DNA of 37,079 bases from an uncultured Pelagibacteraceae bacterium (GCA_902526085.1 CABZJN010000010.1:1-37079), one strand, 5' to 3'. Positions 7,491-16,637 are shown, counted from the stretch's first letter. Notes: generated from the sequence alone by a model not told the origin. Made by a program: numbers and translations.

Positions 7491-9074
7491 ATGAATAATC
7501 AGTCAACAAAAGATAAAGATGCACGCTCAGCAAATGCTATGGCTGCAACGTCTCATCCATTAGCGACCGAAGAAGCCTTAAAAATACTAAAAATCGGTGG
7601 AAATGCAGTAGATGCTTCTATAGCAGCTTCAATTATTTTATCTGTAGTTGAGCCTAATGCAACAAGTATTGGTGGAGACTGTTTTGCAATTGTAAAAATG
7701 AATAACAAGGATGCAGTATCTTTTAATGGATCTGGGTTAGCACCAAAGAAATTAAATTATGATTTTTTCAAGGAAAAAAATATAGATAAAATTGGATTAA
7801 CAAGTCCTCATTCAGTCACGATTCCTGGAGCAGTTCATGCTTGGGAAACTATTCATAAAGAATTTGGTAAATTAGAATTTGAACAATTATTTTTAGGAGC
7901 AATTGACATCGCAAAAAACGGTCACAAAATTTCTAAAGTAGTGTCAAATGCATGGCATAATAGTTTAAATAAAATTAATAGAAATGAAAATTCTAAAAAA
8001 ATTTTTTTGAAAGAAGGTCGTACTTATCAAGAAAATGAACTAATGAAAAATATTCCATTAGGAAAAACATTAGAGGCAATTAGTAAAAAAGGAAGTAAAG
8101 AATTTTATGAGGGTGAAACTGCGAAAGACATCATTGAAAGTTTAAATGAATTAGGGGGTGTACATACTTTTGAGGATTTTTCTAAACAGAATACAATAAG
8201 ATCAGAAACAATAAAATCTACTTATAAAGGTGATTTTATTCATCAATGTCCTCCAAATGGACCTGGCGTAACTGTTTTGATTATGATGAAATTGTTAGAA
8301 AAACTAAATATTCAAAACTATAAATTTAACAGCACTGAAAGATTTCATCTTGAAGCAGAAGTTACAAAACAAGCTTATAAAGTTAAAGAAACAAGTTTAG
8401 GAGATCCAAATTTTGTAGATTTTGATTTAGATGAAATTTTAAGTGATAAGAATATTGAGGGTATTTTTAATAAAATTAATCTCAATTCATGCACTGATGT
8501 TGGGGATTTAAATATTCCAGCTCACCCAGAAACAATTTATCTAACAGTTGTAGACAAAGACTTAAATAGTGTATCCATCATTAATTCGGTTTGTTATGTA
8601 TTTGGATCAGGCATCACAACAAACAAAAGTGGAATACTTTTACATAACAGGGGTACGAATTTCAGAGTAGAGCATGGACATCCAAACTGTATTGAGGGCT
8701 TAAAAAGACCATTACACACTATTATTCCAGGTATGGTCATTGACAAAGATAACAACACAACTTTGAGCTATGGAGTTATGGGAGGGCAATATCAACCAGT
8801 AGGACAGGTGCATGTTTTAAATAATATGATTGATTTCGGCATGGGACCTCAAGAAGCTTTAAGTTTTCCAAGAGCCTTTCATTTTAACAATATTTATAAG
8901 CTTGAAAAAGCAGTTGATAATCAAATTTTTAAAGAATTGAAAGAAATCGGTCATAATGTTGAGTATATTGATGGCACTCATGGTGGAGGTCAAGCTATTA
9001 AAATAAATCGTACAGAAGGGGATCTTTTAGGAGGATCTGATCCTAGAAAAGATGGTTACGCAAAAGGGTACTAA
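7491..9074 (+). CDS. ggt: Gamma-glutamyltransferase-family (Ntn) hydrolase, cytoplasmic
   Basis: N-terminal-nucleophile enzyme that normally self-cleaves into two subunits and hydrolyses or transfers gamma-glutamyl groups. The 527 residues include SHPLATEEALKILKIGGNAVDA, SIGGDCFAIV, a PHSVTIPGAVHAW segment, and at 348 the predicted nucleophile Thr (TIYLTVVD, aligned to TTHYSVVD of E. coli Ggt), then FGSGITTNKSGILLHNRG and GGSDPRKDGYAKGY. Cleavage before Thr348 would give pieces of about 347 and 180 residues. Unlike periplasmic Ggt there is no signal peptide. Cytoplasmic members include oxamate amidohydrolase (HpxW); the adjacent oxalyl-CoA-synthetase-like gene makes an amide-of-oxalate substrate conceivable but unproven. 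First gene of a three-gene operon with 3-base and -1-base spacings. Confidence 0.88.
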   Translation: MNNQSTKDKDARSANAMAATSHPLATEEALKILKIGGNAVDASIAASIILSVVEPNATSIGGDCFAIVKMNNKDAVSFNGSGLAPKKLNYDFFKEKNIDKIGLTSPHSVTIPGAVHAWETIHKEFGKLEFEQLFLGAIDIAKNGHKISKVVSNAWHNSLNKINRNENSKKIFLKEGRTYQENELMKNIPLGKTLEAISKKGSKEFYEGETAKDIIESLNELGGVHTFEDFSKQNTIRSETIKSTYKGDFIHQCPPNGPGVTVLIMMKLLEKLNIQNYKFNSTERFHLEAEVTKQAYKVKETSLGDPNFVDFDLDEILSDKNIEGIFNKINLNSCTDVGDLNIPAHPETIYLTVVDKDLNSVSIINSVCYVFGSGITTNKSGILLHNRGTNFRVEHGHPNCIEGLKRPLHTIIPGMVIDKDNNTTLSYGVMGGQYQPVGQVHVLNNMIDFGMGPQEALSFPRAFHFNNIYKLEKAVDNQIFKELKEIGHNVEYIDGTHGGGQAIKINRTEGDLLGGSDPRKDGYAKGY

Positions 9075-9077
9075 ATA

Positions 9078-10586
9078 ATGTCAAAAAGAATTGTTAGAAA
9101 CATTTTTGAAAATGTGAATGATGAAAATATTGCTCTAACCTCTGAAATCAGTACAAAACTAAGTTACAAAGATTTAAAATTATTTATAGATAAAATTTCT
9201 AAACAGCTGGCTGGAAATGGATTATCAAACAAAGATAGAGCAGCGATAGTTTTACCAAATGGGCCGTATATGGCATCAAGTTTTTTGGCTATTTCAAGCT
9301 ATATGTCTGCTGCACCTTTAAATCCATCATATAAATCTGAGGAGTATGAATTTTATTTAAAAGATTTAAATCCAAAAATTGTTTTGGTTGAGAAAAATTC
9401 TGAAAATCCAGTTGTCGATGTAGCAAAAAAATTAAAAATAGAATTATGTGAGATTAATCCAGAAAGGGATGGACCTTCAGGAATATTTAATATTTATAAA
9501 AAAGAATGTGAATATTCTTTACCTGATGAAAGTGATGAGGCATTAGTGCTACACACATCTGGTACTACATCAAGACCAAAGATTGTTCCTTTAACAAATA
9601 AAAATATTTTTTCTTCAGCAGAAAATATTTCTAAAAGTTTAAATCTTTCAGAAAATGACCATTGTCTTAATATTATGCCACTTTTTCATATTCATGGTCT
9701 AATAGCTATTTTAGCTTCATCAATGAAGGCTGGTGCATCTGTATGTGCATCAAATGGTTTTAATGCTATCAAGTTTTTAGATATAGCTAAATCAGAAAAA
9801 ATAACTTGGTACTCGGGAGTACCTACAATGCATCAGGCTATTTTATTAAGAGCAAGTAGAAATTTAGAAATCGCTAAGGTACTAAAACTAAGATTAATTA
9901 GATCATCATCTGCATCATTACCACCAGCGGTATTCAAAGATTTAAATTATGTTTTTAGTTGCCCAGTGATTGAAGCATACGGTATGACAGAAGCTACTCA
10001 CCAAATGACTTCAAATCCATTGCCACCTAAGCAACAAAAAGCAGGATTTGTAGGCCTTCCAGCAGGTCCGGAAGTATGTATAATGAATGAAAATGGGGAA
10101 GTGCTAAAACAAGGTGATGAAGGAGAAGTGTGCATAAAAGGTGAAAATGTAACTCCTGGATACGATAATAATGAAGAAGCAAATAAAACAAGTTTTACCA
10201 ATGGTTGGTTTAGAACTGGCGATCAAGGTTATTTCGATTATGAGGGTTATTTAAAGATTTCAGGAAGATTGAAAGAAATAATTAATAAAGGTGGAGAAAA
10301 AATATCTCCATTAGAAGTTGATAATGTATTAATGGACCATCCATTAATAGATCAAGCAGTTTGTTTTGGGTATGAAGATAAAATGCTTGGAGAAAATATT
10401 GCTAGTGCAATTATAATAAAAAGTGGTGAGACATGTTCAGAAAATGATGTTTTAGAATATGCTCAAGAAAAACTTGCTAAGTTTAAAATACCAAAAAAAA
10501 TTTTTTTTGTTGAGGAAATTCCAAAAGGAGCAACAGGAAAATTACAAAGAAATGTTTTGGCAAAAAAATTTGGTTTAAATAATTAA
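9078..10586 (+). CDS. AMP-forming acyl-CoA ligase, oxalyl-CoA synthetase (AAE3/Pcs60)-like
   Basis: ANL-superfamily enzyme that adenylates a carboxylate and transfers it to CoA. The P-loop is LHTSGTTSRPKIVPLT (residues 154-169), followed by MPLFHIHGLIA, a WYSGVPTMHQAILLRAS segment, EAYGMTEATHQMTSNPLPP, GWFRTGDQGYFDYEGYL, GRLKEIINKGGEKISPLEVD and the C-terminal lysine motif PKGATGKLQR. The sequence closely matches what I recall of plant AAE3 and yeast Pcs60 oxalyl-CoA synthetases, in particular TSGTTSRPK, HIHGL and EATHQMTSNPLP. Oxalate is therefore the leading substrate guess, though other short acids are possible. Starts 3 bases after ggt and overlaps the next gene by one base. 502 residues is normal. 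Confidence 0.85.
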   Translation: MSKRIVRNIFENVNDENIALTSEISTKLSYKDLKLFIDKISKQLAGNGLSNKDRAAIVLPNGPYMASSFLAISSYMSAAPLNPSYKSEEYEFYLKDLNPKIVLVEKNSENPVVDVAKKLKIELCEINPERDGPSGIFNIYKKECEYSLPDESDEALVLHTSGTTSRPKIVPLTNKNIFSSAENISKSLNLSENDHCLNIMPLFHIHGLIAILASSMKAGASVCASNGFNAIKFLDIAKSEKITWYSGVPTMHQAILLRASRNLEIAKVLKLRLIRSSSASLPPAVFKDLNYVFSCPVIEAYGMTEATHQMTSNPLPPKQQKAGFVGLPAGPEVCIMNENGEVLKQGDEGEVCIKGENVTPGYDNNEEANKTSFTNGWFRTGDQGYFDYEGYLKISGRLKEIINKGGEKISPLEVDNVLMDHPLIDQAVCFGYEDKMLGENIASAIIIKSGETCSENDVLEYAQEKLAKFKIPKKIFFVEEIPKGATGKLQRNVLAKKFGLNN

Positions 10587-11602
10587 TGACAAAAGTTTGT
10601 ATATTTGGTGCAGGATCAATTGGGGGATATTTAGCTGCATGTTTGAGTAAAACAAATATTGATTTATCACTTATAGCCAGAGGTCCACACAAAAAAGCTA
10701 TTGAGGAAAATGGTTTAAAATTAATTAAAAAAGATAAAACAGAAAACTTTAAATTAAAAGTAACAGATGATCCCAAAGAACTTGGAATTCAAGATTATAT
10801 TTTTATTTCAGTAAAAGCTCATGCAATTTCTAATATAGTTGATTCTCTTCAAAGCTTAATTGGAAAAAATACAACTATAATATCTGCTGTGAATGGCTTA
10901 CCTTGGTGGTATTTTCATAAAGCTAACACAGGGACAAACTTAGATGAGAAACATTTAGATAGTGTTGATCCTGATGGTAAAATTTGGAATTCTTTGAAGC
11001 CTTCAAGAGCTCTTGGATGTGTGGTTTATCCAGCAGCTGAAATTACTGAACCTGGTGTTATTAAACACAATGGTGGTGAAAGATTTACATTAGGCGAACC
11101 AGATGGGTCAAAATCAGAAAGACTTAAAATTATTGCAGACTTATTAATTGCAGGAGGCTTAAAAGCTCCACAAAAAAGCAATCTAAGAGATGAAATATGG
11201 ATAAAGCTATGGGGTAATTGCTCATTTAATATAGTTAGCGCATTATATGATAAGACTTTGGATGAAATTGGTAATGACCCAGAATTATTAAAAATCGTTA
11301 GAAAATTGATGGAAGAATGTCAATTAGTAGGAGAGAAAATAGGTGTAAAATTCAACGTCTCAATCGATCAAAGAATTAAAGCTGCTGTTTCTATTATTGG
11401 TCACAAACCCTCGACAACGCAAGACTTACATGCAAAACGTCCTTTAGAAATAGATCCAATTATTGGATCAATAATTGAAATTGGAAATAAAATTAATGTA
11501 AAAACCCTTACATTAAAAACTGAGTATAACAAATTAAAAGACAAAGCAGAAAAACTTAGTTTATATCAAAGGACAAATATAATTGAACAGATTACAAGTT
11601 AA
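10586..11602 (+). CDS. Ketopantoate reductase (PanE/ApbA)-family oxidoreductase
   Basis: NADPH-dependent 2-oxoacid reductase family. The N-terminal Rossmann motif is CIFGAGSIGGYLAACL (residues 5-20). The middle contains AVNGLPWWYFHKA, typical of the long alphaproteobacterial subgroup. Helical-domain signatures are RDEIWIKLWGNCSFNIVSAL, containing the candidate catalytic Lys, and KPSTTQDLHAKRPLEIDPI, containing the substrate-binding Glu. Length 338 exceeds E. coli PanE (303). It could make pantoate, but its place behind the ligase suggests a different 2-oxoacid. The start overlaps the ligase stop (TAATG), and the end abuts the convergent dctM stop with no base between. Confidence 0.85.
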   Translation: MTKVCIFGAGSIGGYLAACLSKTNIDLSLIARGPHKKAIEENGLKLIKKDKTENFKLKVTDDPKELGIQDYIFISVKAHAISNIVDSLQSLIGKNTTIISAVNGLPWWYFHKANTGTNLDEKHLDSVDPDGKIWNSLKPSRALGCVVYPAAEITEPGVIKHNGGERFTLGEPDGSKSERLKIIADLLIAGGLKAPQKSNLRDEIWIKLWGNCSFNIVSALYDKTLDEIGNDPELLKIVRKLMEECQLVGEKIGVKFNVSIDQRIKAAVSIIGHKPSTTQDLHAKRPLEIDPIIGSIIEIGNKINVKTLTLKTEYNKLKDKAEKLSLYQRTNIIEQITS

Positions 11603-14254
11603 TCAAAAATTGAGAGAAATATCTCTGTGTACTGAATTACATTTTGAAACATAAATTGCTTGCTCTTTTGTAAGTTTTTGTTGTAACCTCAATCCAATAG
11701 TTTCACTTAATGCAGTTAAGTGATTATTTATTCTATCCATATATTTTTTGTCAAATTCATTTCTCCAACTTACTTCTTGATTAAAATGTGCATAAGTATC
11801 ACTAGCTATTTTTTGAATTTGTTCTGGATCTTTTTCATCTTCATCCATTATAGTTATTAGATAGTCTAATTTATCTGCAAATTCGTCTGATCCAGAAATC
11901 TCTCCTACTTTATCAAACATATTATCAATATGATCAATAGCATCTAAATAGCCTCTATTATCAATTTTAGATTTAAGAATTTGAATGTCTTTATTTAATT
12001 CTTCAAATTTTTCAGCATCTAAAATAAATAATTTTATCAACATTAAATCATCGTATGCATTGTCTGCAGTTTTACGATATTTTTTTACTGCTAAGTTTTT
12101 TGCTTTATTAATCTTGTTAAATTCATCATTTTTAGATTTCCAATCTTTAGAAATTGAGTTTGCTACTTCGTCAATTTCTAGTTTTGTGTTCTCAATTTTT
12201 TGATCAATTTTATTTTTTTCAGAAACCTCATCATCATCTAAATTTCTAATTTCAGCTTTAAATTTATCTATTTTTTTATTGAGTTTAAAAATTTTCTTTT
12301 GTTTTTTTCTTGTTTTGAAATGCAAATCTCGATAGTCAACTGCATAATCATTGTAAATAGCTTCTGCACTTTTTACATCATCAACTAATTCAAATGTATA
12401 ATTTGAATTATCAACATGACGTTGGAAATAACTTAACTTATCGGCTGGTAAATTTGCAAGTATTATTGAATCAAAATCATCTATGCTATTCTTTATTTCA
12501 TCTGCGTTGTTTGTATATTTTGCAAATTTATATTCTTGCAAACAATACTGAAGTTTTGGATTCATAGGAGGAGGTGCAACATTTGAAGTCAGATAAACTC
12601 TATTTGGAAGATAATTCACAAGACTTGGATAAGAACCTACAATTGCTAAGCCAATGAGTTGTAAAATTATAAATGGAACAACACCTTTCCAAATATCTAA
12701 TGTTTGTACCACTTTTGGAGCAACACCTTTTAAATAAAATAAGGCAAAACCAAAAGGGGGAGTTAAAAAAGATGTTTGTAAATTAACTCCAATCATAACA
12801 CCTAACCAGACCGCTGTGACATTTGCTCCTGTCTCAGCTAATAATATAGGTGCAATTATTGGAACAACCACAACAGCGATTTCAATAAAATCTAAAAAAA
12901 ACCCAAGTAAGAATATTACAATCATGACAACTACAAACTGAGTCCAAAAGCCACCAGGTAAATCTTGAAGGAAGTCTCTTACTAATTCTTCACCACCAAA
13001 TGCTCTAAATCCTGATGTAAGCATGGCAGCACCTAATAGAATAATAAATACCATCGAAGTTGTAACGCATGTTTCAGTTACTACCTCTTTAAGAACATTT
13101 TCTGTTTTATATGTTCTCCAAAAACTCCATGCTATTCCATAAACCAAAGTGATCACAAAAATACCAGTTATATAAATTGCTCCTAAATCTCTTTCTTCTA
13201 CATTTTTTATGTTAAGTTCATAATTTGATGCAAAAAAAGTAATGGGTATTAATGATCCAATTATCATTATAAGTGGATAGAATGCACTTTTCTTACCTTG
13301 AAATAGACGGTAACCCGCCATTAATGTTGCTCCAATTGCTCCTATAGAACCAGCTTGGTTCACAGTTGCAATACCCATAAGAATCGATCCTAAAACAGCA
13401 AAAATTAATGCAAGTGGAGGAATAATTATAACAATAACTCTCATCCAAAATTTGAAATCAAAATTACCTTTAAATGGAACAGGTGGTGCAACTCCTTTTT
13501 TTATTCTTGCATAGAAAAATACATAGATCATATATAAAGCTACAAGAACTAATCCTGGTAAAAGTGCTCCAAGGAACATGTCACCGGCACTAGATGAACC
13601 TACTCTAAATTCACCTGGCATGTTAAATTCTCCTGTTAAAGCTTTATAGTCGTTCTGCCTCATATTATTGGCAACATCTGATGCGCTCGCTAATTGGTCC
13701 GCTATGATAATCAATACAATCGATGGAGGAATAATCTGTCCTAGAGTTCCAGAGGAGCAAACAATTCCACTTGCAAGTTTTCTGTCATAATTGTTGTTTA
13801 ACATTGTAGGTAATGAAATTAATCCCATTGCAATGACTGTTGCTCCGACAATACCTGTAGTTGCAGCTAATAATGCACCAACAAAAATTACTGAAATACC
13901 TAAACCTCCTGGAATTGGACCAAATAATTGACCCATGGTTATTAATAAATCCTCAGCAATTTTTGATTTTTGAAGCATAATTCCCATAAAAATAAATAAG
14001 GGAATTGCAATTAAAGTGTCGGTCTCAACGTCCCAGTAATTACTTCTAAAATTTGTGATACCAGCAACAAGCCATTCAGTTGGACCATCCACAGCAAAAT
14101 AAGCATCAACATCCCCAGCAAAAAGATAACCAAAAAAAGCGGCTAAACCGATAGATATGATAGCTGAACCAGGAAGAGCAAAGGCAACTGGATACCCTGA
14201 AGCTAGTGCTGCAATCATTATTAAAACCAGTATAGCTAAAAAAAATAATTCCAT
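11603..14254 (-). CDS. dctM: TRAP transporter large permease DctM with extra membrane insert and long C-terminal extension
   Basis: Large subunit of a tripartite ATP-independent periplasmic transporter that uses the ion gradient. Residues 1-255 give the first half (SGYPVAFALPGSA, IPLFIFMGIMLQKS, SGTLGQIIPPSIVLIIIADQ) and 400-555 the second half (DFIEIAVVVVPIIAPIL, NLQTSFLTPPFGFALFYLKG). Between them an insert (about 255-400) adds several membrane helices. After about residue 560 comes a hydrophilic region of about 320 residues, highly charged and apparently helical/coiled-coil between 640 and 740 (KTRKKQKKIFKLNKKIDKF, EKNKIDQKIENTKLEIDEV). Usual DctM is about 430 residues; this is 883. The extension is predicted cytoplasmic or periplasmic depending on helix count. 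Start overlaps the dctQ stop by one base. Confidence 0.92.
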   Translation of the reverse strand: MELFFLAILVLIMIAALASGYPVAFALPGSAIISIGLAAFFGYLFAGDVDAYFAVDGPTEWLVAGITNFRSNYWDVETDTLIAIPLFIFMGIMLQKSKIAEDLLITMGQLFGPIPGGLGISVIFVGALLAATTGIVGATVIAMGLISLPTMLNNNYDRKLASGIVCSSGTLGQIIPPSIVLIIIADQLASASDVANNMRQNDYKALTGEFNMPGEFRVGSSSAGDMFLGALLPGLVLVALYMIYVFFYARIKKGVAPPVPFKGNFDFKFWMRVIVIIIPPLALIFAVLGSILMGIATVNQAGSIGAIGATLMAGYRLFQGKKSAFYPLIMIIGSLIPITFFASNYELNIKNVEERDLGAIYITGIFVITLVYGIAWSFWRTYKTENVLKEVVTETCVTTSMVFIILLGAAMLTSGFRAFGGEELVRDFLQDLPGGFWTQFVVVMIVIFLLGFFLDFIEIAVVVVPIIAPILLAETGANVTAVWLGVMIGVNLQTSFLTPPFGFALFYLKGVAPKVVQTLDIWKGVVPFIILQLIGLAIVGSYPSLVNYLPNRVYLTSNVAPPPMNPKLQYCLQEYKFAKYTNNADEIKNSIDDFDSIILANLPADKLSYFQRHVDNSNYTFELVDDVKSAEAIYNDYAVDYRDLHFKTRKKQKKIFKLNKKIDKFKAEIRNLDDDEVSEKNKIDQKIENTKLEIDEVANSISKDWKSKNDEFNKINKAKNLAVKKYRKTADNAYDDLMLIKLFILDAEKFEELNKDIQILKSKIDNRGYLDAIDHIDNMFDKVGEISGSDEFADKLDYLITIMDEDEKDPEQIQKIASDTYAHFNQEVSWRNEFDKKYMDRINNHLTALSETIGLRLQQKLTKEQAIYVSKCNSVHRDISLNF

Positions 14255-15309
14255 TATTTGCTGCTGCTCTCTATATTTTCAATACTTACGTCATTTGCTT
14301 TATTGACATTAGAAATATTCATTTCCTCCTCGTCTTGAAGGAGTTTGTGACTACTGCTCATAAAATAACTTGTGAATTGTAATAACATGGTAACTGCAAA
14401 AACTGCTAAATAAACTGCCATTAAATAAAGTAGATACAACCCATTAGAACCTTGTTGGGTTACTTCAAATGCAACTACCGGTCCATTAATAATACTCGCC
14501 TTACCATTTAAACCATAAAAAATAACAATTAAACAAAGTGGTACTCCAAGAAGTGCTGAACCTATCGAATTAGTCCATGCTTTTTTTCTCTCACTAAAAG
14601 AAGAGTAAAGGACATCTACTCTTACGTGCCCTTCGTGTATTAGAGCATATGCACTTGCAAATAGATATAGCGCTGCATACCAAAATCTCACAAGGTCTCC
14701 CTGAAAAGCTTGCTCATAAGAAAATATAAATCTTGATAATACTATTACAAATTCACTTAGTACGACTAGAACTGCAAGCCAAATAAATCCGACTGATTTT
14801 GTAAAATATCCAATTATGAAAGATCCTAAAATAATTGGAAAATGAATAAATGTAATTCTTTCAGGAGCTTTAACCATAAAAGCTTTAACCTCAGGACTAA
14901 AAATAGCTTCCCATAGTCTTTCCACAACCATGAATGAAATTATAAAATCAGCAACACCAACTAGAAATACAGCCCAAAAAGATGATCTAACTAAATATGC
15001 AGAAAATTTTGATAATATTTCTGAATCATGTTCCAGTGTCTGAGAATATGTTTTAAATACGTATAAAATAACTCCAGCAATACAAATCAAATAAATTCCA
15101 ATTTGCAAATAACCATAATTTAATTCTGATCCTTGAAGAGCTTTTTGTTTAAAACCAAATAATTCGTAATGAGAAAAAATTTTTTTTACTCCTGGCCAGT
15201 CGACCCAAACTGTAAGAACATTATTTATTAAAAATGCTAGCGTAAAAGCTAACACGGAGTAGCTTAAAATTCTTAAATAACGTGCTGTAATCTTACTTTC
15301 GGAGTCCAT
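14254..15309 (-). CDS. dctQ: TRAP transporter small permease DctQ, enlarged
   Basis: Small membrane subunit that pairs with DctM. The DctQ-like part lies about residues 170-320: a LVVLSEFVIVLSRFIFSYEQ segment, RFWYAALYLFASAYALIHEGHVRVDVLY and a terminal pair of helices. Ahead of it are about 160 residues with roughly four more hydrophobic helices, making 351 residues against the usual 160-200. The last 40 residues are hydrophilic and Ser/Asn/Glu-rich. The enlarged form matches the enlarged DctM and suggests the mannitol/chloroaromatic-type TRAP subgroup, to which the TakP 2-oxoacid transporters belong. Separated from dctP by 90 bases holding a terminator, and coupled to dctM. Confidence 0.88.
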   Translation of the reverse strand: MDSESKITARYLRILSYSVLAFTLAFLINNVLTVWVDWPGVKKIFSHYELFGFKQKALQGSELNYGYLQIGIYLICIAGVILYVFKTYSQTLEHDSEILSKFSAYLVRSSFWAVFLVGVADFIISFMVVERLWEAIFSPEVKAFMVKAPERITFIHFPIILGSFIIGYFTKSVGFIWLAVLVVLSEFVIVLSRFIFSYEQAFQGDLVRFWYAALYLFASAYALIHEGHVRVDVLYSSFSERKKAWTNSIGSALLGVPLCLIVIFYGLNGKASIINGPVVAFEVTQQGSNGLYLLYLMAVYLAVFAVTMLLQFTSYFMSSSHKLLQDEEEMNISNVNKANDVSIENIESSSK

Positions 15310-15350
15310 TGGTTTTTTTTTAATACTAAAAATTTACTTTTATTGAAACT

Positions 15351-15380
15351 AAAAAAAAGGGCCCAATTAAGGGCCCTTTT
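15351..15380 (-). terminator. Rho-independent terminator after dctP
   Basis: On the minus strand: a perfect 10-bp stem AAAAGGGCCC (15380-15371) / GGGCCCTTTT (15364-15355), loop TTAATT, and a run of eight T in all ending at 15351. It lies 20 bases past the dctP stop and before dctQ, so most transcripts from the dctP promoter should end here, with partial read-through into dctQM. This fits the need for excess periplasmic binding protein over permease. Confidence 0.88.
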
Positions 15381-15399
15381 AATTACATAAAAGACGTAA

Positions 15400-16533
15400 T
15401 TACATTCCTAGCACTCTGTTTCTTTGCTGAATGTAAGGTGAGTCTGATAGGTTTGTCCAAGCACCAATTTCTTTTCTAGCTTTTAAGAAACTTGTGTGGA
15501 TTCTCTCAGCGAGACCACTACTTGCTCTAGTTTCCTCAAAAACTTCCTCTGCTGCTTTTCCAAAACCATCGTAAACTTTATCACTAAACTTCTCTAGTTT
15601 AACACCATGGTCGTTTATCAATCTAGCTAATGCTGCTCCGTTTTTAGCATTGTACTCTGACATCATAACGTCGTTTTCAGTAGATGCACAAGCTTCAATT
15701 AACAACTGATCTGATTTTGATAAACTTGTAAACCAAGATTTATTACATCCACAAGCTAACATTGAACCAGGTTCGTGCATTCCAGGATAGTAGTAGTATT
15801 TAGCTGCTTCTTGGAATTTCATTGCTTCATCATTCCATGGACCAACCCATTCTGTTGCATCAATTGCACCAGACACTAAGTTTTCATAAATTTGTCCACC
15901 AGGAAGTGAAACTGGAGATCCTCCAAGTTTACCAATAACTTGACCACCTAATCCAGGCATACGCATTTTTAAACCTTTAAAGTCATTTGGACTTCTGATT
16001 TTCTTGTTAAACCATCCACCCATTTGAACTCCTGTATCACCACACATGAAATTTTTTAGACCAAATTTATCTGCTAATTCATCCCATAATTGTTGACCAC
16101 CAGCAAATCTGATCCAAGCATTCATTTCTGTGTAAGTGAAACCGAAAGGTACTGCAGTGAAGTAACCCCAAGCAGGATCTTTTTTCACCCAGTAATAGTC
16201 TGCAGCATGATACATTTGAGAGTTACCTGAAGCAACTTCATCAAATGAGTCAAATGCCTTAACTCTTTCGTTAGCAGCGTAGTAAGTAACTTGAATTCTT
16301 CCATCACTTACATCACCAATTCTTTGCGCAAATCTTTGTGCACCAGTACCTAGGCCTGGGAAATCTCTTCCCCAAGTTGCTACCATTGAAACTTCAATTC
16401 TGTCTTTGGCAACAGCTGGAGCAGACAAAGATGATGCAGCTACAGCGGCAACACCTGTTGCAGCAGCAGCTTTAAAGAACTTACGTCTTGAAGGCGTTTT
16501 TTTTACCTTCATCAGTTTTTTGTCTTTAATCAT
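15400..16533 (-). CDS. dctP: TRAP transporter substrate-binding protein, TakP/2-oxoacid-like, Tat-exported
   Basis: Periplasmic binding component of the TRAP system. The N-terminus has a twin-arginine signal SRRKFFK (residues 15-21), a hydrophobic Ala-rich stretch, and a likely cleavage after AVA at 42, so it is exported folded. The mature protein has the DctP/TakP pattern: KGLKMRMPGLGGQV with the carboxylate-binding Arg, GAIDATEWVGPWNDEAM and AAKYYYYPGMHEPG. The last two strongly recall TakP and the calcium-lactate TRAP proteins, so 2-oxo or 2-hydroxy monocarboxylates are the likely ligands. Start 16533 has a good Shine-Dalgarno (AGAGGAG). 377 residues is typical. A perfect palindrome sits just upstream. 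Confidence 0.92.
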   Translation of the reverse strand: MIKDKKLMKVKKTPSRRKFFKAAAATGVAAVAASSLSAPAVAKDRIEVSMVATWGRDFPGLGTGAQRFAQRIGDVSDGRIQVTYYAANERVKAFDSFDEVASGNSQMYHAADYYWVKKDPAWGYFTAVPFGFTYTEMNAWIRFAGGQQLWDELADKFGLKNFMCGDTGVQMGGWFNKKIRSPNDFKGLKMRMPGLGGQVIGKLGGSPVSLPGGQIYENLVSGAIDATEWVGPWNDEAMKFQEAAKYYYYPGMHEPGSMLACGCNKSWFTSLSKSDQLLIEACASTENDVMMSEYNAKNGAALARLINDHGVKLEKFSDKVYDGFGKAAEEVFEETRASSGLAERIHTSFLKARKEIGAWTNLSDSPYIQQRNRVLGM

Positions 16534-16546
16534 TTATTTCTCCTCT

Positions 16547-16562
16547 TTAGTTAATTAACTAA
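16547..16562. promoter_or_regulatory. Perfect 16-bp palindrome upstream of dctP, candidate operator
   Basis: TTAGTTAATTAACTAA is identical to its own reverse complement and lies 13-28 bases upstream of the dctP ATG, directly before the Shine-Dalgarno. A two-fold symmetric site here suits a dimeric repressor such as a GntR- or LysR-type regulator, acting on the transporter. No regulator gene is nearby. In AT-rich DNA such palindromes arise by chance more often than in balanced DNA. Confidence 0.4.
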
Positions 16563-16637
16563 TGATAATTAAACATAAATGTAACTTAGAGTCATTTTAA
16601 AAATTAGGACAAATAGGTTAAATACAACTTGAGATTG

